DNA of 35,188 nt from Lentilactobacillus dabitei (GCF_019061365.1 NZ_JAHPPD010000020.1:1-35188); one strand, 5' to 3'. Counted from the stretch's first letter, positions 26,724 to 35,109 are shown. The notes: a model not told the origin generated them from the letters alone. Numbers and translations are program-made.

Positions 26724-29083
26724 ACGAAAAGGTATTAGAAACACTAGAATATGACAAAATTAAACAGCAGCTGGCTGCTTATTTAACAACGGATCGGGGC
26801 AATGAGATTTTAGGAAATTTACGACCCAGCCCAGATTTTGATGTGGTCACTGATCGGTTGAACGAAACGGCCGATGGGGCTGATATTGTCCGGTTGAAGG
26901 GCGAAATTCCAATTCCAAAATTAACGGAAATTTCTCCATACATGAAACGACTCCGCATTGAAGATGCCTCATTAGGCGGCACTGAGCTGGCCCACATTAC
27001 TAAATTATTGCGAGCCGTTCAGGTGGTTCATTCATTCTTCAATGATTTAGTAGAAGAGGCAGTTCATTTGCGAACAGTGACAAAAACTGTTGATCAATTG
27101 ACTCTAATGCCGGAAATTACCAAACGAATGATTTCTTCGATCGATGATGATGGCCGGGTCTTAGATTCCGCTTCTTCGGAGCTGCGGTCAATTCGAAAGT
27201 CAATTGGTCGCACCCAGACTGACATTCGGGCCAGGATGGGCAAATTTACTAAGGGATCGGATTCTAAATATCTGAGCGAACCGATTATTACCGTTCGTGA
27301 CGATCGATTTGTCCTGCCAATCAAGGCAGAATACAAGCAGCGGTTTGGTGGGATTGTCCACGATCAAAGTGCTTCTGGGCAAACGCTATATGTCGAACCG
27401 AGCAACGTGGTTGAAATGAATAACCAACTTCGAAGAGATCAGCTTGCTGAAAAAGCTGAGGTTCGAAAAATATTGGCTGAACTAACCAACCTCATTCGAC
27501 CATATCGAAATGAATTGATGCAGAATATGAACTTGGTTGGTCAGCTAGACTTCGTCAATGCCAAAGCGAAGTATGCTCATCAAACTGGCAGTGTGCTACC
27601 ACTGATTTCTGCCAAAAACAATGTTAATTTGAGACAAGCAAGGCACCCACTGATTGATAAGGACCGGGTGGTGGCTAACGATATCGCGATTGGTGATCAG
27701 TATCAGACAATCATCGTGACCGGCCCAAACACGGGTGGTAAAACGATTACGATCAAAACGGTTGGAATTCTCCAGTTAATGGGGCAATCGGGGCTGTTTA
27801 TTACCGCAAACGAGGACAGCCAAATCGGCGTGTTTGATGAAGTCTTTGCGGATATTGGTGATGAGCAGTCAATCGAAGCTAATTTGAGTACTTTCTCATC
27901 TCACATGGATAATATCATTTCGATATTGCATCACATCTCCAAAAAGAGTTTGGTGTTATTGGATGAATTGGGTGCTGGAACCGACCCTAAAGAAGGGGCA
28001 GCACTCGCAATGGCGATTATTGATGCAATTCACGCTACTGGGTGCGAATTAATTGCCACAACTCATTATCCTGAACTAAAAGCATTTGCGTATAATCGAT
28101 CTGGAGTCATCAATGCTTCGATGGAGTTCGATGTCGATACCTTACGGCCAACTTATCGATTCTTGATGGGCATTCCCGGTCAAAGTAATGCGTTGAATAT
28201 TGCCAGAAAGCTTGGATTTCCCAAGCAAATTATTGACAATGCCCGAGCATTCACCGATTCGAAAAATCAAGATATCAATAACATGATTGAGGAATTGACG
28301 GCCCAAACCAAACGGGCTCATGATGAAGCAGATCAATTGCAGCGGCAGCTGAGCGAATCAACGAAACTTCATCATGAATTGACTGATCAATTTAATAAAT
28401 ATCAAAGCCAAAAAGATCGTTTGACCGAGCAAGCCCAAGAGCGAGCGAATCAGGTGGTCGAAGAGGCTAAAAAGAAAGCTGATAAAATCATTGCCGACCT
28501 TCATCAAAAGCAAAAGCAGGTTGGCCAAGTTGCAGTTAAAGAAAATGAATTAATCGATGCAAAGGGTGCCCTTAACAAGCTGGAAGTAGCTCCTAATTTA
28601 AAGAAGAATAAGGTGCTCACCAAAGAAAAAGCCAAGCATGATTTTCATCCTGGTGACGACGTGTTGGTCAAATCATATGGCCAACAGGGTTTCCTGATTG
28701 GAAAAGAAAAAAATGGTACCTGGGATGTGCAAATTGGAATTCTCAAGATGAAAATCAATGAAGCTGACCTTGAAAAAGTTGGGAAAGAGAAGAAATCAAA
28801 TCAGAAATTTCAGACGCATGTTTCCAGAACCCGTTCAACTGGGATGTCACCAACCCTTGATTTGAGGGGCCATCGATATGAAGAAGCGATGTACGAGCTG
28901 GATCGATACATTGATTCGGCCTTATTAGCCGGTTACCCGTCTGTTACGATTATTCATGGTAAAGGTACCGGGGCACTTCGAAAAGGCGTTACAGACTATT
29001 TAAAGCGCAATAAACGGGTAAAGAGCTTTGGCTATTCTGCCCCGAACGCAGGTGGCGATGGATCCACCATCGTGAAATTTTAA
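26720..29083 (+). CDS. mutS2: MutS2 (endonuclease / ribosome-rescue ATPase)
   Basis: A 787-residue MutS-like ATPase without the mismatch-wedge domain. Walker A GPNTGGKT is at 335-342 and Walker B is LVLLDELGAGTDPKEG. A long coiled coil follows (about 515-620), then a KOW-like segment and a C-terminal Smr nuclease domain (about 713-787) with LDLRGHR and HGKGTGALR. MutS2 is reported as an anti-recombination nuclease in some species and as a splitter of collided ribosomes in Bacillus. It overlaps cvpA by four bases. No sign of truncation. Confidence 0.97.
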   Translation: MNEKVLETLEYDKIKQQLAAYLTTDRGNEILGNLRPSPDFDVVTDRLNETADGADIVRLKGEIPIPKLTEISPYMKRLRIEDASLGGTELAHITKLLRAVQVVHSFFNDLVEEAVHLRTVTKTVDQLTLMPEITKRMISSIDDDGRVLDSASSELRSIRKSIGRTQTDIRARMGKFTKGSDSKYLSEPIITVRDDRFVLPIKAEYKQRFGGIVHDQSASGQTLYVEPSNVVEMNNQLRRDQLAEKAEVRKILAELTNLIRPYRNELMQNMNLVGQLDFVNAKAKYAHQTGSVLPLISAKNNVNLRQARHPLIDKDRVVANDIAIGDQYQTIIVTGPNTGGKTITIKTVGILQLMGQSGLFITANEDSQIGVFDEVFADIGDEQSIEANLSTFSSHMDNIISILHHISKKSLVLLDELGAGTDPKEGAALAMAIIDAIHATGCELIATTHYPELKAFAYNRSGVINASMEFDVDTLRPTYRFLMGIPGQSNALNIARKLGFPKQIIDNARAFTDSKNQDINNMIEELTAQTKRAHDEADQLQRQLSESTKLHHELTDQFNKYQSQKDRLTEQAQERANQVVEEAKKKADKIIADLHQKQKQVGQVAVKENELIDAKGALNKLEVAPNLKKNKVLTKEKAKHDFHPGDDVLVKSYGQQGFLIGKEKNGTWDVQIGILKMKINEADLEKVGKEKKSNQKFQTHVSRTRSTGMSPTLDLRGHRYEEAMYELDRYIDSALLAGYPSVTIIHGKGTGALRKGVTDYLKRNKRVKSFGYSAPNAGGDGSTIVKF

Positions 29084-29105
29084 TAATAAATTGTGTGCAA
29101 CTTAT

Positions 29106-29133
29106 TTGCTTTTTTTCAAATAATTGGTAGTAT
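29106..29133 (+). promoter_or_regulatory. Probable trxA promoter
   Basis: TTGCTT (29106-29111), 16 bases, TAGTAT (29128-29133), between mutS2 and trxA. Both hexamers are moderate. Confidence 0.45.
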
Positions 29134-29162
29134 TAGTTTATTAGAAGATGGGAGTGTTTGAA

Positions 29163-29474
29163 ATGGTTAAAGAAACAACAGATCAAACTTTTGAGCAAGA
29201 TACTGCCAAAGGCGTTACTTTGACAGACTTCTGGGCAACTTGGTGTGGCCCTTGTCGGATGCAATCACCAGTTGTTGAAGAATTAGCAGATGAAATGGCT
29301 GACGTAACCTTTAATAAAATGGACGTCGACAAGAATCCGAATACCGCCTCAAAATTTGGCATCATGAGTATTCCAACTCTGCTTGTTAAGAAGGATGGCC
29401 AAGTCGTTGATACAATCGTTGGCTATCATCCTAAGGAACAACTTAAGAAGGTATTGGCTCAATATACTGACTAA
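29163..29474 (+). CDS. trxA: Thioredoxin
   Basis: A 103-residue thioredoxin with the active site Trp27-Cys28-Gly-Pro-Cys31 and the cis-proline loop SIPTLLVKKDG. It reduces disulfides in cytoplasmic proteins such as ribonucleotide reductase and methionine sulfoxide reductases. ATG at 29163 is chosen over 29148 because GGGAGTG (29150-29156) is the ribosome site. It is convergent with yslB, and a shared hairpin separates them. Confidence 0.97.
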   Translation: MVKETTDQTFEQDTAKGVTLTDFWATWCGPCRMQSPVVEELADEMADVTFNKMDVDKNPNTASKFGIMSIPTLLVKKDGQVVDTIVGYHPKEQLKKVLAQYTD

Positions 29475-29483
29475 TGTCTAAAG

Positions 29484-29524
29484 AAGCGTTGCGAAAGACC
29501 TCAGAGGCCTTCACAGCGCTTTTT
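29484..29524. terminator. Terminator between trxA and yslB
   Basis: AAGCGTTG (29484-29491) pairs with CAGCGCTT (29514-29521) with an inner GC-rich arm, followed by T residues to 29524. It serves trxA clearly; a weaker T-tract on the other strand suggests it may also serve the convergent yslB. Confidence 0.8.
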
Positions 29525-29537
29525 AAATTGCAAACAG

Positions 29538-30059
29538 TTATTTAGTTTTTGGTTCAGCAGTAGAATCATCAGAGTTCTCAACAATTTTGAAAATTTCTGA
29601 TGCCTCTTGACCATCGTTGGGCTTGTCCTTGCTTAAATAAGTGGTGATCAACACAATTCCCTTTGAAGCGTTGACCTTCTCGACTTCGGATTCGGCTTGC
29701 TGATCAAGAATGTATTGACAGCTTTGAGCAATGAAACCGGATTCTAGAAAGAAATCAGGATCTTCAAAAAGTGATAGGCGATTGGCGACGATTTCACCGC
29801 TTAATTGCCAGTTGATCTGGCTGTTGGTTCGCTTCAGTAATTTGAGATCACCAAATTTGAACTGGCTAAAGAAGGTTTCCAAGTCTTCGTAAGTTGCGAG
29901 TCGGTGAGTTCGAGATAATCGCTTACCCGCCCAGTAAGAAATTTCGTGGGAATCATTACCTAAAATGCTGGGCAATAGATCATCGCGAATGAGTTCTTGA
30001 CCAAGGATATCTGTGCCACTGTTGCTGTCAATCAATGTGCTATATGCTTCGTTATCCAT
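29538..30059 (-). CDS. yslB: DUF2507 family protein YslB
   Basis: A 173-residue cytoplasmic protein recognised as the YslB/DUF2507 family by LGQELIRDDLLPSILG near the start, ISYWAGKRLSR, and the SGEIVANRL and FFLESGFIAQSCQ segments. Function is not established; the fold has been compared with ligand-binding V4R-like domains. The acidic tail (ENSDDSTAEPKTK) is probably disordered. It lies between trxA and racE, as in Bacillus, where trxA, yslB and racE are neighbours, but on the opposite strand. The ribosome site GGAGATT precedes ATG. Confidence 0.85.
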   Translation of the reverse strand: MDNEAYSTLIDSNSGTDILGQELIRDDLLPSILGNDSHEISYWAGKRLSRTHRLATYEDLETFFSQFKFGDLKLLKRTNSQINWQLSGEIVANRLSLFEDPDFFLESGFIAQSCQYILDQQAESEVEKVNASKGIVLITTYLSKDKPNDGQEASEIFKIVENSDDSTAEPKTK

Positions 30060-30095
30060 TTTTTAATCTCCATCAATGCAAAATGTAATAAAGTT

Positions 30096-30101
30096 ATTAT
30101 A
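30096..30101 (-). promoter_or_regulatory. -10 element for yslB
   Basis: A perfect TATAAT on the - strand, 37 bases before the yslB start codon. No good -35 is visible at 16-18 bases. Confidence 0.4.
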
Positions 30102-30130
30102 CAATATATTTACTAAGTCTGTTTTGTTAG

Positions 30131-30159
30131 TTGAATATCTTAATTGCTTGCAAGATAAT
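30131..30159 (+). promoter_or_regulatory. Probable promoter of the racE operon
   Basis: TTGAAT (30131-30136), 17 bases, GATAAT (30154-30159), about 30 bases before the GTG start. It is divergent from the yslB promoter. Confidence 0.55.
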
Positions 30160-30190
30160 GATATTAGCAATAAAGGAAGAAGGAATTCAG

Positions 30191-30985
30191 GTGGATAATC
30201 GCCCAATTGGCGTGATGGATTCGGGGGTTGGTGGTTTAACTGTCCTCCGCCAAATTGTCAAAATACTTCCAAATGAATCGTACATCTTTGTTGGCGATCA
30301 AGCCAATTTACCGTATGGGCAAAAAAGTTCAGCAACGGTCAAAGCATTAACAAAACGGATTGCTGACTATATGTTGACTCAAAACGTTAAATTATTTGTC
30401 ATTGCTTGCAATACATCAACCGCCGCTTCGCTGGAATATCTTCAGCAGATTTTACCAATCCCTGTGATTGGCGTCATTGCCCCGGGGAGTGACTCGGCTG
30501 TTAAAACGTCAGCTACTGGTCAGATTGGTGTGATTGCGACAAATGGGACCGTTCGATCAGGGGACTATCAACGAATTATCACAAACTTAAATCCGGAAAG
30601 TCACGTTTACGCTTTGGGTTGTCCTGAATTTGTGACGATGGTTGAGCAAGGGCTGGCCGGAACGCAAGCTGCTCAGGTCGCCGTTAACAATCGGTTAGCA
30701 TATTTCAGTGATTTGCCAATTGACACACTGGTCATGGGGTGTACCCATTTTCCAGTTTTGAGTCAAGAAATTCAAAACGTCGTTGGCCAGCGGGTTTCTC
30801 TGGTAGATCCAGGGATTGCCACTGCTCAAAAGGTCGCAGAATATTTGAACAAGCACCAACAATTATCGGTTGGTGCTGCTAACATCGCTAACCAGTTTCA
30901 TACTACCGGTAATCCTGCTGAATTTGCAAAGATTGCTGAAAATTTATTAAATAAAAAAGTTGTTGCTGATCACTTAGATATCTGA
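30191..30985 (+). CDS. racE: Glutamate racemase
   Basis: A 264-residue cofactor-independent racemase (MurI/RacE) supplying D-glutamate for peptidoglycan. The two catalytic cysteines are Cys73 (VIACNTSTAA) and Cys184 (VMGCTHFPVL, with His186); Asp10-Ser11 in MDSGVGG are also conserved. I chose GTG at 30191 with AGAAGGA (30178-30184) over an upstream TTG at 30131, which would add 20 unconserved residues and overlap the -35. It heads the racE-rdgB-yfcE-cbpB run, spaced by 16, -4 and 20 bases. Confidence 0.95.
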   Translation: MDNRPIGVMDSGVGGLTVLRQIVKILPNESYIFVGDQANLPYGQKSSATVKALTKRIADYMLTQNVKLFVIACNTSTAASLEYLQQILPIPVIGVIAPGSDSAVKTSATGQIGVIATNGTVRSGDYQRIITNLNPESHVYALGCPEFVTMVEQGLAGTQAAQVAVNNRLAYFSDLPIDTLVMGCTHFPVLSQEIQNVVGQRVSLVDPGIATAQKVAEYLNKHQQLSVGAANIANQFHTTGNPAEFAKIAENLLNKKVVADHLDI

Positions 30986-31001
30986 AAGGGATGCTCATAA
31001 C

Positions 31002-31601
31002 TTGAAACAACCAGATCAAATTGTGATTGCTTCCAAGAACGATCACAAAATTATCGAATTTGAAGATGCTTTCAAGGACACGGGAATTATTGTCAAATCA
31101 CTTAAGCATTTTCCAAACGCACCAGACGTTGAAGAAACTGGCACCACATTTGCTGAAAACGCAACGCTCAAAGCTCAGGCAATTATGAAATACACTGGCC
31201 AAGCGGTGATTGCCGATGATTCTGGCTTGGTTGTCAAATCATTGAATGGCGACCCGGGTGTTCATTCAGCTCGCTATGCTGGTGACCATGATGACGCAGC
31301 TAATAATGCTAAACTTCTTAAAGAAATGCAAAATAAATCCAATCGGGATGCCTATTTTGAATCAGTTCTGATATATTTAACTCCAGAAGGCGACAAAGTT
31401 GAAGCCGCTGGACGAGTGAACGGGCAAATCCTGAGCGCTCCTCGTGGTGATAACGACTTCGGCTATGATCCGCTCTTCTATGTTCCGGAAAAGCAACAGA
31501 CCATGGCAGAGATGACAACTCATGATAAGAACATGATTAGTCATCGTGGCCGGGCCATTCGAAACATGATTAACAAACTACAAGGGTTGTGGGATCAATG
31601 A
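31002..31601 (+). CDS. rdgB: XTP/dITP diphosphatase (RdgB/HAM1)
   Basis: A 199-residue house-cleaning enzyme that hydrolyses dITP, dXTP and ITP so deaminated purines are not incorporated. Signatures: IASKNDHKIIEF at the start, DDSGLVVKSLNGDPGVHSARYAG, NDFGYDPLFYVPE and SHRGRAIRNM. TTG start at 31002 with AAAGGGATG at 30986-30994. The stop overlaps the next start as ATGA. It adds to the many repair genes in this window. Confidence 0.96.
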   Translation: MKQPDQIVIASKNDHKIIEFEDAFKDTGIIVKSLKHFPNAPDVEETGTTFAENATLKAQAIMKYTGQAVIADDSGLVVKSLNGDPGVHSARYAGDHDDAANNAKLLKEMQNKSNRDAYFESVLIYLTPEGDKVEAAGRVNGQILSAPRGDNDFGYDPLFYVPEKQQTMAEMTTHDKNMISHRGRAIRNMINKLQGLWDQ

Positions 31602-32113
31602 AAATTGTCATTGTCAGTGATAATCATGGTGATCGCCAAATTATTGAAAAGATCGTGGATCGGTATGCTGGAAAGGTTGATGGAATATTCCATTGTGGAG
31701 ATTCCGAGTTTCAGGCAGCTGATCCATTAGTTGCAAAACTCCATATTGTTGTTGGCAATATGGATGCGAGTTCTTTTGCAACTGATGAAACTGTGATAAT
31801 TGGTGATGAAGTGGTTTTGCTTACCCACGGTCATCTCCAAAATGTGAATGGTGGATTGCTCACTTTAGCCTTATTTGCAAGGAGCAAGCAAGCCACAATT
31901 GCATTGTTTGGTCACACGCATCAACTTGGTGTCACCCAAGATGACGGTATCTTGTTACTGAATCCGGGTAGTATCTCATATCCACGCGGTGAATATGCAT
32001 CAATTGGCGGGACTTACGCAGTTTTAACTGCGGACCAGAATCAATACGATGTCCAGTATTATGACCGCCAATTGACCCCTGTTAAGAACTTACATTTCAC
32101 GTTCACTAAATAA
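31598..32113 (+). CDS. YfcE/MJ0936-type metallophosphoesterase
   Basis: A 171-residue calcineurin-like phosphodiesterase. The metal-site motifs run in the usual order: SDNHGD (Asp8, His10), HCGDSE, VVGNMD, LTHGH and FGHTHQLG. It matches the Bacillus ysnB gene, which also follows racE and rdgB (ysnA). Substrate unknown. ATG at 31598 is chosen; an in-frame GTG at 31589 would add only three residues. Four-base overlap with rdgB. Confidence 0.9.
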   Translation: MKIVIVSDNHGDRQIIEKIVDRYAGKVDGIFHCGDSEFQAADPLVAKLHIVVGNMDASSFATDETVIIGDEVVLLTHGHLQNVNGGLLTLALFARSKQATIALFGHTHQLGVTQDDGILLLNPGSISYPRGEYASIGGTYAVLTADQNQYDVQYYDRQLTPVKNLHFTFTK

Positions 32114-32133
32114 AAAGGAGACCTTGTTCATCA

Positions 32134-32649
32134 ATGATTGATAAGCCAATCGAAACTGTAATGAGGGAAAGCAAGCGGGATATTCTGATTCCTGCAGATT
32201 TAGTTGCAACGGTTAATGAAGATAATAATCTTCAACACGTTTTCCTCGTACTAACAAAAATTAAATATGCTAAGATTCCAGTTCTGGATAATCATAATCA
32301 TTTTAAGGGATTGGTATCTTTGTCGATGATTGCAGAACAAATGCTGCAAGATACCGGCATCACGACCCGACCATTGGAGACAATGAAAGTCAAAGAGGTC
32401 ATGCAAAAAGAAGTGCCGACAATTTACGAGCGGGATAATTTAGAGGCAATTTTGCGTTACCTTGAAGATGAAAACTTTTTACCATACGTAGATAGTAACA
32501 ACGAATTCAAGGGAATTATTACGCGGCGGGAAATTTTCAAGGAACTCAATTTTCTGGCCCATAATTTCTCTAAACATTACATTGCGCTACCAGTTTACAT
32601 GCAGGCAAAAAAGGGCGACACTCACAAAACCAGCGTGAGTAGTTCGTAA
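32134..32649 (+). CDS. cbpB: CBS-domain c-di-AMP-binding protein CbpB (DarB)
   Basis: A 171-residue protein with two CBS domains (about 10-65 and 85-145), including LIPADLVATV, AKIPVLDNHNHFKGLVS and FLPYVDSNNEFKGIITRREIFKELN. It looks like CbpB/DarB, which binds cyclic di-AMP and, without ligand, stimulates the (p)ppGpp synthetase Rel and pyruvate carboxylase in other Firmicutes. The ribosome site AAAGGAG (32114-32120) is 13 bases from the ATG, longer than usual, but no better in-frame start exists. It is last in the racE cluster and converges on mscS. Confidence 0.87.
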   Translation: MIDKPIETVMRESKRDILIPADLVATVNEDNNLQHVFLVLTKIKYAKIPVLDNHNHFKGLVSLSMIAEQMLQDTGITTRPLETMKVKEVMQKEVPTIYERDNLEAILRYLEDENFLPYVDSNNEFKGIITRREIFKELNFLAHNFSKHYIALPVYMQAKKGDTHKTSVSSS

Positions 32650-32800
32650 GCCGCAGTCAAAGTCGAGCTTTCTGCCAAAAGAATAATCCTTTGATCAAAA
32701 AAAGCCCGGACATATATTAATTTCCAATCCGTAATCATTCGTTTGGATCGCCAGAGCCACTTGGATAAAAAAACTGCGACAAACGGCTGATCACGGCCAG

Positions 32801-32855
32801 TTAACGAAAAGGATCAATTATTCCTGATTTTGGAATAGTTGATCCTTTTCGTTAA
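32801..32855. terminator. Long bidirectional terminator between cbpB and mscS
   Basis: A 24-bp stem (32801-32824 with 32832-32855) interrupted only by one T-G pair, with a seven-base loop. The outer 17 bp are a perfect inverted repeat. AAAA before and TTTT after the GGATC arms let it work on both strands for the two convergent genes. The 150 bases before it (32650-32800) hold no gene that I can support. Confidence 0.85.
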
Positions 32856-32890
32856 GTTCTGAGATCAAAGCGTCTATTGGCTCAGATTGT

Positions 32891-33775
32891 TTATTTTGTT
32901 GGTTTCCCTGGAACAATCATTGGGCTACTCGGTAATGGGATCCCGTTTTTATTTAATTCTGAAAGATATTTCGCAAGGAAATCATGAGACACTTGGTATT
33001 GAGCACCGTTTTTGGTTGTGATATTTACCTGAACGACGAGTTTGCCATCTGGCAGGCTGACAGTACCGATGATCTTCGGTTGGCCGATAATGTCTGGATA
33101 ATGAGGAAGCTCCCGGTCATTTATCTGATTGATTATCTCAATGACCTTATCAATGGGCGTTTCCGGGAGAATTGCCACTTGAATCATTGCGGTCATGTTA
33201 TTGCGAGACATGTTGGAGATTGTCGTGATGGTTCGATTAGGAATGAACGTGAGAGTCCCATCGTCGGCAACAATTTGAGTGGTACGCAGACCAACAGAGC
33301 TGATTGTTCCTCGGATAGCGTTAATCTGGACGTATTCCCCAACTTCAATTTGTTTTTCAAGCAAGATGAAAAAACCGCTGACAATATCCGTCACAAAGCC
33401 CTGAGCCCCAAGACCAATTGCTAAGCTAAAGACACCGGCACTCGCAATCAATGTACCCACGGGAACCCCGATAGCGGATAAGATGGAGTAGATCCAAAAG
33501 AACCATAAGCAATAGACCAAAATATTCATCGTGAGGGTGTGAAATGTTTTGATCCTTTTTTCAGTCACCGTATTCTGATATTTTTCCCGGTACCGTTTAA
33601 AAAAATGATTGATGATTGTTTTGCCAAGCCGGCGGCAAATTAACATCAGAAGGGTTAATAATAAAATAACACCAATTTTTTCGCTTACTTGAATAAGAAG
33701 CTTTTGCCAATCGAATAAATTGATGTAATGTTTCCAATTAATTGATAAAATGGTCGGATTAACTATTTTTAACAT
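32891..33775 (-). CDS. Small-conductance mechanosensitive channel (MscS family)
   Basis: A 294-residue membrane channel with three N-terminal helices (about 33-48, 82-100, 105-128). The pore helix segment ASAGVFSLAIGLGAQGFVTDIVSGFF has the Ala/Gly packing of MscS TM3, followed by the beta domain (QIEVGEYVQINAIRGTISSVGLRTTQI, IPNRTI). It should release solutes on hypo-osmotic shock. It resembles Bacillus YkuT by size. The ribosome site GAGGAA ends 5 bases before ATG. It is convergent with cbpB, a c-di-AMP effector, which is thematically fitting as c-di-AMP controls osmolyte and potassium balance; a functional tie is speculation. Confidence 0.93.
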   Translation of the reverse strand: MLKIVNPTILSINWKHYINLFDWQKLLIQVSEKIGVILLLTLLMLICRRLGKTIINHFFKRYREKYQNTVTEKRIKTFHTLTMNILVYCLWFFWIYSILSAIGVPVGTLIASAGVFSLAIGLGAQGFVTDIVSGFFILLEKQIEVGEYVQINAIRGTISSVGLRTTQIVADDGTLTFIPNRTITTISNMSRNNMTAMIQVAILPETPIDKVIEIINQINDRELPHYPDIIGQPKIIGTVSLPDGKLVVQVNITTKNGAQYQVSHDFLAKYLSELNKNGIPLPSSPMIVPGKPTK

Positions 33776-33858
33776 TTTGGTTCCTCAATTCTTTGATATA
33801 AGTACATATTAGCAAATCAATCTGTTAATTGAAACAGGTGTCATGAAAAACAATTTCA

Positions 33859-33887
33859 TTGTCAAACCCTGGTGGTAATGCTATTCT
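33859..33887 (+). promoter_or_regulatory. Promoter of ytxG-ytxH
   Basis: TTGTCA (33859-33864), 17 bases, TATTCT (33882-33887) with an extended TGC before the -10. It resembles a vegetative promoter rather than a SigB type. Confidence 0.7.
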
Positions 33888-33918
33888 TAAGTAAATTGTT
33901 GCACAAGGAGGAATCTTG

Positions 33919-34338
33919 ATGACAGTTGGACAGATCGCGGGATTGATTGCCGCAATTGCGTTTTTATTACTCGTACTATTTATCGGTTTGTTCTTAATGA
34001 AGGTCAGCAAAACCATGTCTGAAGTGAATTTGTCGATCCGTTCCATGACTAGCAACGTCGATGTGATTACCAAACAGACGGATAAAATCATGGCCACATC
34101 CAATAGTCTGGTCAAAGACGTGGACGACAAATTAAATATTGTAACGCCTGTCTTTCAAGCGGCTGCAGATTTAGGTGAGAGTGTTTCAAGTCTTAACAAA
34201 GCCACTCAGAATCTGACTGGAAAAGTTAAAGAAACTGGTAAAAAGGGTGTCACTGCCGGAATTGCTGGCAAATTTGGCAAATCTGCTTGGAATATGTATC
34301 GTAATCATCGCCATTCTAAGAATCATCCGACAGAATAA
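33919..34338 (+). CDS. ytxG: DUF948 (YtxG-like) membrane-anchored protein
   Basis: A 139-residue protein with an N-terminal membrane helix (about 5-27, IAGLIAAIAFLLLVLFIGLFLM), then a mostly helical region rich in Ser/Thr/Val with heptad-like spacing (about 30-100) and a basic tail. It fits DUF948, named ytxG in Bacillus, where it is a stress-induced partner of ytxH. Function is unknown. ATG at 33919 is preferred over TTG at 33916 by spacing from AAGGAGGAAT (33905-33914). ytxH starts 17 bases after it. Confidence 0.85.
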   Translation: MTVGQIAGLIAAIAFLLLVLFIGLFLMKVSKTMSEVNLSIRSMTSNVDVITKQTDKIMATSNSLVKDVDDKLNIVTPVFQAAADLGESVSSLNKATQNLTGKVKETGKKGVTAGIAGKFGKSAWNMYRNHRHSKNHPTE

Positions 34339-34355
34339 ATAAGGAGGTTGTTCAT

Positions 34356-34832
34356 ATGGGTAAAAAACTTGCAGGCGGAATTTTCGCCGGATTGTTAGGT
34401 GCTGGATTATATGCAGCTTATCAAAAATTAGATGAAGATAAAAAGAATCGTATGAAGAAAAATTTGCGTGAAAAATCAGACGAATTGCGCGATCGGGCAG
34501 TTGACTATGCGTTTTACGCAAATGACGCGATGAGTGATTTTAAAGATGTTTTAAAAGACGAGATGGACCAGGCAAAGGGTAACGTCAAGGAAGCTTCTTC
34601 AAAGTTCTCAGAGAAAGCTAAGACTTTCACTGATAATCAACAAGAGACTGAGGATGGTAATGCTGAGAAGAGCCAAGATGACATTGTTGTTGATGCGACC
34701 GAAGCTTTTAAAAATTCAGGAATCCCAAGTGCCGATGATGATTTGAATGAAGAAAGTGATGAACCATCAACAGATAACACGGCTTCGTCAGACGCGGCAA
34801 AGCCGGATGGTGATGGGGCTCCAGAAAAATAA
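34356..34832 (+). CDS. ytxH: YtxH domain protein
   Basis: A 158-residue protein with a glycine-rich N-terminal membrane segment (LAGGIFAGLLGAGLYAAYQ, about 5-23), a charged helical middle (about 28-100) and a long acidic Asp/Glu/Ser/Ala-rich tail (about 98-158) likely to be disordered. This is the YtxH family, associated with general stress in Bacillus; the molecular role is unknown. ATG at 34356 with AAGGAGG upstream. The usual third gene of the Bacillus set, ytxJ, is not present after it. Confidence 0.85.
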   Translation: MGKKLAGGIFAGLLGAGLYAAYQKLDEDKKNRMKKNLREKSDELRDRAVDYAFYANDAMSDFKDVLKDEMDQAKGNVKEASSKFSEKAKTFTDNQQETEDGNAEKSQDDIVVDATEAFKNSGIPSADDDLNEESDEPSTDNTASSDAAKPDGDGAPEK

Positions 34833-34904
34833 AGCAAACTTGTATTCATTGTCTGGGTGACATTTAAAGTTGGCGCTTTCAGCAGAAGTGTACTAAGGCT
34901 TCGT

Positions 34905-34964
34905 AAAAGGATATCGTGTCATACTCCTCTTACCCAAGTGGTCAAGCGTCATCCTTTTTATTTT
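34905..34964 (+). terminator. Hairpin terminator downstream of ytxH
   Basis: AAAAGGAT (34905-34912) pairs with ATCCTTTT (34951-34958); a distal arm CTTACC/GGT-C-AAG closes on CAAGT. The tail is TTTTT-A-TTTT. The 38-base interior is larger than in a typical terminator. It likely ends the ytxGH transcript. Confidence 0.6.
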
Positions 34965-35033
34965 AAGGTCCACCTAGGGAATGCATAGCGAATGTGTCTA
35001 CCTTTTACGTTTCTAACATAACGACTTCAACTC

Positions 35034-35073
35034 AAAAAGCCCTCCAAGCGATTTTTCATCGATGAGGGTTTTT
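35034..35073. terminator. Terminator near the right end, probably bidirectional
   Basis: AAAAAGCCCTC (35034-35044) pairs with GAGGGTTTTT (35064-35073) with one bulged G; CGAT/ATCG pairs inside. T-tracts exist on both strands. What it terminates is unclear, since no gene lies between it and the previous hairpin. Confidence 0.75.
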
Positions 35074-35109
35074 AGTCTGCTTAAAATTATTTTTCGACGT
35101 ATCTTAATT

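Larger units (their letters stand above)
34833..35109. other. Intergenic region with successive hairpins, no supported gene
   Basis: 277 bases between ytxH and the right end repeat. No ORF with a plausible ribosome site is seen on either strand. It contains a terminator-like hairpin (34905-34958), a second imperfect hairpin (AAGGT 34965-34969 with ACCTT 35000-35004 and CAC with GTG inside), and a final terminator (35034-35073). A structured RNA or a decayed repeat is possible. Confidence 0.6.

Noticed and set aside
30131-30190. Upstream TTG start extending glutamate racemase by 20 residues
   Set aside because: The extension is unlike MurI proteins and overlaps the promoter; GTG at 30191 has a good ribosome site and gives the normal length.
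32650-32800. Possible remnant of a - strand gene between cbpB and mscS
   Set aside because: A short open stretch (about 20 residues ending PSGSGDPNE) has a stop just before it and no ribosome site. The hairpin near 32700 that might end it has only a 4-bp stem, too weak to support a gene.
32984-33424. 146-residue + strand ORF opposite mscS
   Set aside because: The opposite strand encodes a convincing MscS channel; this frame has no ribosome site or motif.
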